A stretch of 6,761 nt of DNA, taken from contig CAZQIC010000181.1 in the NCBI GenBank assembly GCA_964593555.1, positions 1-6,761 of the forward strand. Reading direction: 5' to 3'. A program made the position numbers and the translations under genes. The notes below the pieces were generated by a model. It made no database searches. It saw only the letters and a program-made list of their open reading frames with translations, and was not told where the DNA came from. This DNA is from CAZQIC01 sp964593555. GTDB taxonomy: Bacteria > Bacteroidota > Bacteroidia > JAFLBG01. Shown here piece after piece: positions 1 to 6,184 of this stretch; within the stretch, counting starts at the first letter, position 1; each line of letters opens with the position of its first letter.

Positions 1-22
1 CTAAAAAAAAATACGGTTACAT

Positions 23-973
23 TTGTTAAAATCAATTAATAGAACCTCCCTTATTCTAAAAAGTTATAACAGGGGTAGTAGCTGGGTAAATTTGAATGTA
101 AACGAATCCGATCTGTTAACAGATATTTTTTTCATAAATGACACATTGGGATATTGCGTGGGATGGAGCGGTATTATACTTAAAACAACTGATGCCGGAG
201 CCACCTGGGCAACACAAACATCGGGCACAACGAACGATTTGAATGGAGTTTACTTTACACATATGGATACCGGGTATGCTGTTGGCGGATCAATTAGCAG
301 CACACTTATTCTGAAAACTACCGATGGAGGTACGTCATGGAATTCAATGCCGACAACTTCTTCCAGTTTTCTTCAGTCTGTTTGTTTCCCCACTTCACAA
401 ATCGGTTACGCAGTGGGATGGAATGGTGAAATACTAAAAACTATTGATGCAGGGCAAACATGGACACAACAAACATCAGTAAGTCTCAACGGCAACATGG
501 ATATTGTTTTCACAAGTTCTAATGTGGGGTATATTGCAGGAGGCTCTGCAACAGCGGCCAATATTCAAAAAACAATTAATGGCGGTGCTACATGGGTTGA
601 CCAGAGTCCAAGCGGTGTATCAAACGGCCTGTTAGGAATTTATTTTTCTTCAACAAATACGGGGTATGCTGTTGGAGCCAGTGGCACAATTATTAAAACA
701 ATTAATGGAGGGGTTGGATTTGAAAAACAGATACAGGATAACTTCATTACAATGAATAACCCTGTAAGTGATTTAGCAATTATTCAAATACCTGATTTTA
801 TAAGCGGTTCGGCAAGTGTTAGTATTTATTCCGCTGAGGGAAAAAAAGTATTTGAAAATTATTTTTACTCAGGAAACATTGAAATACAACTAAGCCAACT
901 TTGCAATGGGATTTTTTACGTGGAAGTTATAAGCAGGGAAAACCGTGAGGTGAAGAAGTTTGTAAAGCTTTAA
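23..973 (+). CDS. Secreted Ycf48/BNR-repeat beta-propeller protein with T9SS type A sorting domain, 5' incomplete
   Basis: The readable part gives 316 residues. Six units of the form [IL]-x-K-[TS]-x-[DN]-x-G-x-[ST]-W recur at residues 11-21, 51-62, 95-106, 136-147, 180-191 and 222-233, each normally preceded by GY-x-x-G. This is the signature of Ycf48/BNR-like propeller blades, which in other proteins fold into a seven-bladed ring. Residues about 237-316 form a T9SS type A sorting domain: NNPVSD, then a beta-rich stretch with SVSIYSAEGKKVFE, then NGIFYVEV and the terminal KKFVKL. Such proteins are exported by Sec, then by T9SS, and are released or anchored at the cell surface; the propeller may bind a partner or ligand, which cannot be named here. 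The start is doubtful. The codon at 23 is TTG, the frame is closed by TAA at 2-4, translation begins inside a blade, and no signal peptide is present. The true beginning therefore lies upstream, in another frame or outside the window. The family call is secure; the start is not. Confidence 0.85.
   Translation: MLKSINRTSLILKSYNRGSSWVNLNVNESDLLTDIFFINDTLGYCVGWSGIILKTTDAGATWATQTSGTTNDLNGVYFTHMDTGYAVGGSISSTLILKTTDGGTSWNSMPTTSSSFLQSVCFPTSQIGYAVGWNGEILKTIDAGQTWTQQTSVSLNGNMDIVFTSSNVGYIAGGSATAANIQKTINGGATWVDQSPSGVSNGLLGIYFSSTNTGYAVGASGTIIKTINGGVGFEKQIQDNFITMNNPVSDLAIIQIPDFISGSASVSIYSAEGKKVFENYFYSGNIEIQLSQLCNGIFYVEVISRENREVKKFVKL
53..721 (+). repeat. Tandem propeller-blade repeats within the secreted protein
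   Basis: Six copies of the KTxDGGxTW-type motif are spaced regularly: the conserved Lys falls at residues 13, 54, 98, 139, 183 and 225, giving a period of 41-44 residues. The DNA copies have mostly diverged. A 14-base identity (gggtatgctgttgg) is shared by 272-285 and 662-675, encoding GYAVG in two blades. The last unit is degenerate (VGF in place of TSW). Six units in the visible part suggest that roughly one blade plus the signal peptide is missing upstream, if the protein is seven-bladed. Confidence 0.8.
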
Positions 974-985
974 TTAAACCAACTG

Positions 986-1006
986 GCATCTTTGACTCAA
1001 AGATGC
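986..1006. other. Hairpin just after the propeller gene stop
   Basis: A perfect 9-bp inverted repeat (gcatctttg / caaagatgc) with a 3-nt loop begins 13 nt after the stop codon of the plus-strand gene. No T-run follows on either strand, so it is not a classic intrinsic terminator. From its position it may protect or define the 3' end of the propeller transcript. Confidence 0.5.
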
Positions 1007-1016
1007 TACAAATAAA

Positions 1017-1040
1017 ATCCCCCCGATTACTCGGGGGGAT
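1017..1040 (-). terminator. Strong GC-rich intrinsic terminator, distal of two after rpsA
   Basis: A perfect 10-bp stem (1017-1026 with 1031-1040) contains six consecutive C-G pairs and closes on a 4-nt loop. Read on the minus strand it is followed by TTTTATTTG, a U-rich tract, so it is oriented to end transcription coming from rpsA. On the plus strand the downstream bases are not T-rich, but the stem is strong enough that it may also slow polymerase arriving from the propeller gene. Confidence 0.8.
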
Positions 1041-1049
1041 CCTCCTAAA

Positions 1050-1065
1050 AACCATGGCAATGGTT
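1050..1065 (-). terminator. Proximal rpsA terminator hairpin
   Basis: A 6-bp stem (aaccat 1050-1055 with atggtt 1060-1065) closes on a 4-nt loop. On the minus strand the stem runs directly into a T-run (ATGGTTTTTAG), about 30 nt beyond the rpsA stop codon. The stem is weak compared with the GC-rich one that follows, so this is probably the first half of a tandem terminator. Confidence 0.5.
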
Positions 1066-1095
1066 CAGGATGCACAACAAAATTAATTGCCGTGT

Positions 1096-2904
1096 TTATT
1101 GTTTGGAGTCAGTTTTCTTTTCTGATTGTTCCATTTCGTTTCTCAACGCTGAAAGTGCTTCGATATCACCAAGAGTTGTTTTCTCAACATTATCCTTTAC
1201 TTTCTTAACAGCTTTCTTTGCTTCACCTGATGCTGTCGGTGAAGTTTTTTCAGCTGATAATTTATCGTCGTAAGTTTTAGCATGAGAAACAATTATTTTC
1301 TTGTTCTCTTTTGAAAACTCAAGCACTTTAAAGTCAAGTGTTTCTTCAGCTACTGAATTCTTTCCATCTTGTTTTACCATATGTCTGTTTGGAGCGAATC
1401 CTTCTACACCATAAGGTAAAGAAACGATAGCGCCTTTATCCATAACATTTACAATAGTACCTCTATGAACAGAATCAACAGTGAACACTGTTTCGAACAC
1501 ATCCCATGGATTTTCTTCCAACTGTTTGTGCCCAAGACTTAATCTACGGTTCTCTACTTCAAGCTCTAATACAACCACCTCGATCTTGTCTCCTATTTTT
1601 GCAAACTCAGATGGATGTTTTATTTTTTTAGACCATGAAAGATCAGAGATGTGCACCAACCCATCAACACCTTCTGCTAACTCTACGAAAATTCCGAAGT
1701 TAGTGAAGTTGCGAACTGTTGCTGTATGCTTAGATCCTTTTGGATATTTAGTAAGGATATCAGCCCAAGGATCAGGAGTTAATTGTTTAACACCTAATGA
1801 CATTTTACGTTCTTCTCTGTCTAATGTTAACACAACAGCTTCTACCTCATCCCCTACTTTAAAGAAATCCTGCGCTGTTCTTAAGTGTTGTGACCAAGAC
1901 ATTTCAGATACGTGGATCAAGCCTTCTACACCGGCAGCAATCTCTACGAAAGCACCATAGTCAGCTATAACAACAACTTTACCTTTTACTTTATCACTAA
2001 CAGCAAGTGTTGTATTCAATGAATCCCAAGGATGCGCAGAAAGTTGCTTCAATCCAAGAGCGATACGTTTTTTCTCGTTATCAAAATCAAGAATAACCAC
2101 ATTGATCTTCTCATCCAATTTAACCACTTCTTCTGGGTGATTGATACGACCCCATGAAAGATCCGTAATGTGAATAAGACCATCAACACCGCCAAGGTCA
2201 ATGAATACACCATAAGAAGTAATATTCTTAACAGTACCTTCCAATACTTGCCCTTTCTCTAATTTAGATATAATATCTTTTTTCTGTTGTTCAAGTTCAG
2301 CTTCGATAAGCGCTTTGTGAGAAACAACAACGTTTTTAAATTCGTTATTGATCTTCACCACTTTAAACTCCATTGTTTTACCTACGTAAATATCATAATC
2401 ACGAATAGGCTTAACATCAATTTGCGAACCAGGTAAGAATGCTTCAATACCAAATACATCAGCAATAAGACCGCCTTTTGTACGACATTTAACAAAGCCT
2501 TTAATAACTTCATCTTTCGCCAACGCCTCATTAACCCTCTCCCATGATTTCATTGCACGGGCAGTTTTATGAGAAAGAATTAGCTGACCCGTTTTATCTT
2601 CCTGGCTCTCGATATAAACTTCAACTTTATCTCCAGGTTTTAGATCCGGGTTATAACGAAACTCAGATACAGAAACTACTCCGTCTGATTTATAACCGAT
2701 GTTTACTACAATTTCTTTTGTGTTCTTAGAAACAACTGTACCCTCGATGATCTGATTGTCGGCAATTGTTTTAAGAGTTTTTTCGTAAAGAGATTCTAGG
2801 TTTTCTCTTTCTGATTTACTGTAATTCTCCTGTTTCTTTCCTATTGAATTCCAATCGAAATCTGCTGAAGGAGTTTCTAATACTAATGATTCTTTATCTG
2901 CCAT
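1096..2904 (-). CDS. rpsA: 30S ribosomal protein S1 (bS1)
   Basis: This 602-aa protein has six S1 (OB-fold) RNA-binding domains at about residues 51-113, 131-197, 217-287, 304-374, 390-461 and 477-543. Repeated signatures are YGVFIDL, YGAFVEI and FGIFVEL, each followed by GLIHI/GLVHIS-DLSW and closed by LGxKQL. In other bacteria the first two domains hold S1 on the 30S subunit and the later ones bind mRNA. The tail (544-602) is lysine-rich and ends in a predicted helix (LGDIEALSALRNEM), as in other Bacteroidota S1 proteins; the E. coli protein is 557 aa. The ATG at 2904 was chosen because MADKESLVLETP with the following DFDW matches the family N-terminus. The frame stays open to a TTG at 3000, but that codon lies inside the promoter -7 box. 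The gene has its own promoter, leader and terminators, so it is probably transcribed alone. In this phylum Shine-Dalgarno use is weak, and S1 is thought to matter greatly for initiation. Confidence 0.97.
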   Translation of the reverse strand: MADKESLVLETPSADFDWNSIGKKQENYSKSERENLESLYEKTLKTIADNQIIEGTVVSKNTKEIVVNIGYKSDGVVSVSEFRYNPDLKPGDKVEVYIESQEDKTGQLILSHKTARAMKSWERVNEALAKDEVIKGFVKCRTKGGLIADVFGIEAFLPGSQIDVKPIRDYDIYVGKTMEFKVVKINNEFKNVVVSHKALIEAELEQQKKDIISKLEKGQVLEGTVKNITSYGVFIDLGGVDGLIHITDLSWGRINHPEEVVKLDEKINVVILDFDNEKKRIALGLKQLSAHPWDSLNTTLAVSDKVKGKVVVIADYGAFVEIAAGVEGLIHVSEMSWSQHLRTAQDFFKVGDEVEAVVLTLDREERKMSLGVKQLTPDPWADILTKYPKGSKHTATVRNFTNFGIFVELAEGVDGLVHISDLSWSKKIKHPSEFAKIGDKIEVVVLELEVENRRLSLGHKQLEENPWDVFETVFTVDSVHRGTIVNVMDKGAIVSLPYGVEGFAPNRHMVKQDGKNSVAEETLDFKVLEFSKENKKIIVSHAKTYDDKLSAEKTSPTASGEAKKAVKKVKDNVEKTTLGDIEALSALRNEMEQSEKKTDSKQ

Positions 2905-2993
2905 GGTGGCTTTACTATTTATGCTTCGGTGTTGGGCCTGAAGCGGGTTTAACATTCCTGTTCCAACATGACAGGAGTTCCCATTAAAAAGGG
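2905..2993 (-). promoter_or_regulatory. Structured 5' leader of rpsA, candidate autoregulatory RNA
   Basis: If transcription starts a few bases after the -7 box, the rpsA mRNA has an untranslated leader of about 90 nt. It can form two hairpins: a 6-bp stem (2956-2961 with 2971-2976, 9-nt loop) and a 5-bp stem (2923-2927 with 2940-2944, 12-nt loop). It also holds an 11-codon ORF (2984 down to 2949, MGTPVMLEQEC) that overlaps the first hairpin and is out of frame with rpsA. S1 represses its own mRNA in E. coli, so a structured leader is plausible for feedback control here. No match to a named leader family is claimed, and no good Shine-Dalgarno sequence is seen before the ATG. Confidence 0.45.
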
Positions 2994-2997
2994 GTCG

Positions 2998-3029
2998 CAA
3001 ATGTACGAAAAAATCGATAATTATTGAAA
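2998..3029 (-). promoter_or_regulatory. Bacteroidota-type promoter of rpsA
   Basis: On the minus strand TACATTTG (3005 down to 2998) matches the Bacteroidota primary-sigma -7 consensus TAnnTTTG at every fixed base. Twenty bases upstream lies TTTC (3029-3026), a three-of-four match to the -33 element TTTG. The predicted start of transcription is at about 2990-2994. This supports ATG 2904 as the rpsA start and shows that rpsA need not depend on the upstream glycosyltransferase operon. Confidence 0.7.
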
Positions 3030-3052
3030 AATAATGGCCGAAAAAACCATTA
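3027..3052 (-). terminator. Terminator of the glycosyltransferase operon
   Basis: On the minus strand a 6-bp stem (3047-3052 with 3032-3037, 9-nt loop) is followed at once by five T residues (3031-3027). It lies 34 nt past the stop of the last glycosyltransferase gene, with correct polarity to end that transcript. The stem is AT-rich and short, so termination may be partial. Its U-tract overlaps the presumed -33 element of the rpsA promoter. Confidence 0.55.
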
Positions 3053-3053
3053 A

Positions 3054-3075
3054 ATAACCTAAAAACATGGGTTAT
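3054..3075 (-). other. Second hairpin after the glycosyltransferase operon
   Basis: An inverted repeat (ataacc 3054-3059 with ggttat 3070-3075, 10-nt loop) sits between the operon stop codon and the terminator stem. It has no T-run of its own. It could stabilise the operon mRNA 3' end or act with the neighbouring terminator. Confidence 0.35.
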
Positions 3076-3085
3076 CGGGAAAATC

Positions 3086-4795
3086 TCACTTATCCGTAGT
3101 TAAAGATATTTCGGATATCCTTAAAAAGCTTTCCGGACTATTTTGAAGCTCGGTCACAGGGCGGAGTATATACGCAGAATTCAACTCACAATTCTTTATC
3201 GGTCTCATATCCAGGTAAGCAATTTCCTGTACTACATAAACCTTTTTATATAAATGCCTACTCAGGTTTGTGAGCACGAGTCCGGGATTTCCATTTGCCC
3301 TTTCGAATGAAATACCTCCATAGTTATAAATAGTATACAATCCGGGATGTACATCAATTACGACAAAATTATTGTTAGGTTCAGATTTGAAAAAATTTAA
3401 AACGAAATTATTTTCACGAACTATTGACTGCTTGTTCACGAAACGATTTTCGGCGGCATTAGGCAGATAAAAAATAAAACAAAGAATAGAAATAACAACT
3501 GCTATATATGACCGCTCTTTTATAAAATTCACCTGGTATAATGCCCATGCTGCAAATACGGAGCTACAAATTGTAAAAACAAGGAATAACCTACTCTGCG
3601 AGGGATGGTTCGCCAACGAAACGCTGAATATGGTAATGATCATCCACATTGAAACAAGACAAACAGTTAATATAACAGCGAATGCTTTTCGGTTAGGATT
3701 AAATGTTATTTTTTTGCGGACCAAATAAATAATAAAAACGATGATCGCAACTAGAGAAAAAATATTTATTGCATTTGCATAAGGCAGATCGTTACTAAAA
3801 TCGAACATAGAAGTGATATACAATTTAGTATTCGAAATACTATTTCCTATTGATGCTGCCTTATTCACTGGCAACTCATTGTCTTTGAATTTAAATATTC
3901 GCTGCCATAACGAGGGAAGCATTAGTAAAGGAATAAATGAATAAATAACCAGGTTAGGTTTAACATTTTCCCATTTTATTTTTTTTAGAATAAAAAGAAG
4001 AAGTAAAATGATGACCATTTGAAAAATAGCCTCATACCGGGTATTAGCAAACAGCAATAAGTTAGCGACAAGCAACAACAGCGCTTCGGAAGTTTGTTGC
4101 TTTATATAGATGTATAAGCACAACAACGAGATGGTAAAGAATACCATATAAATAAAATCAATTCCGCCGGAAGTTGCTAACTGCGCAATAAGAGGCTGTG
4201 CGACAATAAAGAACTGCATAGCAATGGCCCAGAAAATTCCCCAATACTTTCTCGTGACAATATGAACTATTGAAAGAAAAATAAAAAGCAAAATAAAATT
4301 GACCACAAACACATTTGCAACACGATAACCTGTAATTGCATGGATGATATGAACAAAAAACGGTAAGGTGAGCGGACGCAATTCTATTTCTTCTCCTAAG
4401 GGATAAAAATTATTATAATACCAAAGGCCTTCCAGCACATTGCCAACTTTTTTCTGAAACACCATTGATTTTGAAACCGACATTACATTGGATTCGTCGG
4501 CCAATACTTTTAACCCGCAAGGAACAGAAGTAAATATAATTATCGTAATAAAGAGCGATAACAGTAATCCTGTTCTATTTGTTTTGATCAGTTCACTTAT
4601 TTTATCCTTGTTCCTTTTTAAATAAACTATTATCGCGCTTATCCATAATAAAAACAAGACAACAAAAAAGTAATATGATGTATTTAAAAAATAGGTCCGC
4701 ATACGTCCCAGATCACTCGTTGTATAGTAGAAGAATATAGCTGCGGCAATATTGACTATCCAAAAAATAAAAAGCTGGACCCGTGAGTTTAACAT
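3086..4795 (-). CDS. Polytopic GT-C (PMT/GT39-like) glycosyltransferase
   Basis: This 569-aa membrane protein has about 12-14 hydrophobic segments between residues 7 and 445 (clear ones near 7-24, 41-59, 76-95, 160-181, 212-231, 257-270, 344-360, 371-394, 403-421 and 430-445), followed by a soluble tail of about 120 residues that is probably periplasmic. After the third segment comes ADESNVMSVSKSM, with an Asp-Glu pair at 100-101; an acidic pair in an external loop is the usual catalytic mark of GT-C enzymes that take sugar from a polyprenyl phosphate. RPLTLPFF (140-147), a loop motif before the next segment, and NTRYEA (251-256) are also typical of PMT-like proteins. The sugar and acceptor cannot be read from the sequence. 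The ATG at 4795 lies 4 nt after the upstream glycosyltransferase gene's stop, so the two are very likely co-transcribed and translationally coupled. Family assignment rests on topology and motifs only; it could instead be an uncharacterised GT-C-like branch. Confidence 0.65.
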   Translation of the reverse strand: MLNSRVQLFIFWIVNIAAAIFFYYTTSDLGRMRTYFLNTSYYFFVVLFLLWISAIIVYLKRNKDKISELIKTNRTGLLLSLFITIIIFTSVPCGLKVLADESNVMSVSKSMVFQKKVGNVLEGLWYYNNFYPLGEEIELRPLTLPFFVHIIHAITGYRVANVFVVNFILLFIFLSIVHIVTRKYWGIFWAIAMQFFIVAQPLIAQLATSGGIDFIYMVFFTISLLCLYIYIKQQTSEALLLLVANLLLFANTRYEAIFQMVIILLLLFILKKIKWENVKPNLVIYSFIPLLMLPSLWQRIFKFKDNELPVNKAASIGNSISNTKLYITSMFDFSNDLPYANAINIFSLVAIIVFIIYLVRKKITFNPNRKAFAVILTVCLVSMWMIITIFSVSLANHPSQSRLFLVFTICSSVFAAWALYQVNFIKERSYIAVVISILCFIFYLPNAAENRFVNKQSIVRENNFVLNFFKSEPNNNFVVIDVHPGLYTIYNYGGISFERANGNPGLVLTNLSRHLYKKVYVVQEIAYLDMRPIKNCELNSAYILRPVTELQNSPESFLRISEISLTTDK

Positions 4796-4799
4796 CTTA

Positions 4800-6170
4800 T
4801 TATAATGCTGTTTTTTTATTCGAATCTTTTATTAACGCAAAGGTAATTACAATTGCCGTAGAGAGTAAAAACAAATTACGGGTAAACAAAAGTACGGTCG
4901 CTTTTAATGTAGGTGCTTCCCAGAGGTATACATAGTAAGGCAAATTAATACTGTTGTGTATAAATTCAGTAAAATACATATAAGGAAATATAGGAGTCGT
5001 GAGCGCACATGCAATGATAAATAATGCGGCAGCAATTTTATTATAGATATGCTTAAACGACAGTAACGCAAAAATGGGTACAATCCATAAAATATACTGC
5101 GGAGAAAAAACTTTAGAGAACAGCATGGAAAATAACAATGTAACCATAATGACTTGAATAAATTGCTGAGGCATTGCCTTTGCGTAATTCAGCTTTGGAT
5201 CAATTGCCATAGGCTTAATTGTATTACGCTTTTTCATCAAACCTTTTACAAATAACAAAAACAAAACAAGTGTAGATAACAAAACAACAAATGTTGAAAC
5301 GGCAACAAAAAATTGCGTGTGTGGTGATAATAAATTAAATGCACCATAACCATAAGTGACGTGAACAGGCATGCCGCAATAATTCAGCATCATTAAACAA
5401 GAACTATATAAGGTTTCCAACTGCAATCCCCGGGCGGAGTGATAGGTTAAAAAATCAAGGGTTTTCCAACCTTTTAAAATAAGAAAAGGTAAAAATATAA
5501 GGAAGGTAAATAATGCCAATGCAAAAACTCTTTTCGCCACATCTTTTAATATTTGCATCCTCCCTCTTATGTTAAACGAAAGCGAGCCCGCAATAAAAAC
5601 AGGCACGAGTAACAATGGAATTAGTTTAAAATTTATTCCTGCTGCTAAAACAAAAAAAGAAAATGCCCAATGAAACCTGCTAAAGAGAAGTAAAACAGAA
5701 ATAAAGATCATTCCTCCCAGCCAAAAATCCATTCTTTCGTACAAAAAATTACTTAGAAAAATACCTGTGATCACAAATATGAAAATCCCGACAATATCGG
5801 GTTGTAGAAATAATGTGGGCTTAACCAATTGGTAAATCAACAGTCCCAGAAGCAACAGATCAAAAAGCAGGTACCGGAGCTTAAAAATAAATCTCCAGGA
5901 GTTAAACGTGGAATCTCCGTTGGAATCTGTTTTAGAAAGTAATGATGGGGCCCACATCCAGGCAACTGCTAAAGGAGGATACTCCATAATATCCTTGCTT
6001 GATAGATCAATGAGATGCGGGCGGGACTTGGCTTTGGTATAATCAGACGCGTAGGAGTGATATACTACTATATCACTCCCCTGAGCCTGAAACCAAAAAC
6101 AAAAGAAAAATCTTGCAGCTAAATATTGAACAACAAGAATTATAAGAACACTTCTTTGAAAGGAATTCAA
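4800..6170 (-). CDS. GT87-like (DUF2029) polyprenyl-phosphate-sugar glycosyltransferase
   Basis: This 456-aa protein has around ten or more membrane segments. Motifs follow the GT87 order: GSDIVVYHSYA (31-41) with Asp33 in the first external loop, the position of the catalytic Asp in this family; EYPPLA (63-68); YERMD (144-148); FKLIP (181-185); HSARGLQLET (244-253); and SPQYILWIVP (356-365). The characterised GT87 member, mycobacterial PimE, adds mannose from polyprenyl-phosphate-mannose on the outer face of the inner membrane; the sugar used here is unknown. The start is a TTG at 6170: an in-frame TAA lies 7 bases upstream and the next in-frame ATG is at codon 62, inside the conserved region. 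A purine-rich AGAAGGA abuts the TTG without the usual spacer, so the exact start is uncertain. The gene begins 14 nt after the sorting-domain protein stops and ends in two in-frame TAA codons, 4 nt before the next gene. Confidence 0.8.
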   Translation of the reverse strand: MNSFQRSVLIILVVQYLAARFFFCFWFQAQGSDIVVYHSYASDYTKAKSRPHLIDLSSKDIMEYPPLAVAWMWAPSLLSKTDSNGDSTFNSWRFIFKLRYLLFDLLLLGLLIYQLVKPTLFLQPDIVGIFIFVITGIFLSNFLYERMDFWLGGMIFISVLLLFSRFHWAFSFFVLAAGINFKLIPLLLVPVFIAGSLSFNIRGRMQILKDVAKRVFALALFTFLIFLPFLILKGWKTLDFLTYHSARGLQLETLYSSCLMMLNYCGMPVHVTYGYGAFNLLSPHTQFFVAVSTFVVLLSTLVLFLLFVKGLMKKRNTIKPMAIDPKLNYAKAMPQQFIQVIMVTLLFSMLFSKVFSPQYILWIVPIFALLSFKHIYNKIAAALFIIACALTTPIFPYMYFTEFIHNSINLPYYVYLWEAPTLKATVLLFTRNLFLLSTAIVITFALIKDSNKKTAL

Positions 6171-6184
6171 TCCTTCTTAAAAAA

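Noticed and set aside
1070..1273. Plus-strand ORF of 67 codons opposite the rpsA 3' end
   Set aside because: It lies antisense inside the well-supported S1 gene, has no recognisable domain, and overlaps the terminator region.
1481..1960. Plus-strand ORF of 159 codons inside rpsA
   Set aside because: It is an antisense shadow of the S1 repeats: its own repeats (such as STPSANSTKIPKL and STPAAISTKAP) are the reverse reading of the repeated S1 domains.
2544..2729. Plus-strand ORF of 61 codons inside rpsA
   Set aside because: Antisense to S1 domains 1-2, with no start signal or known motif.
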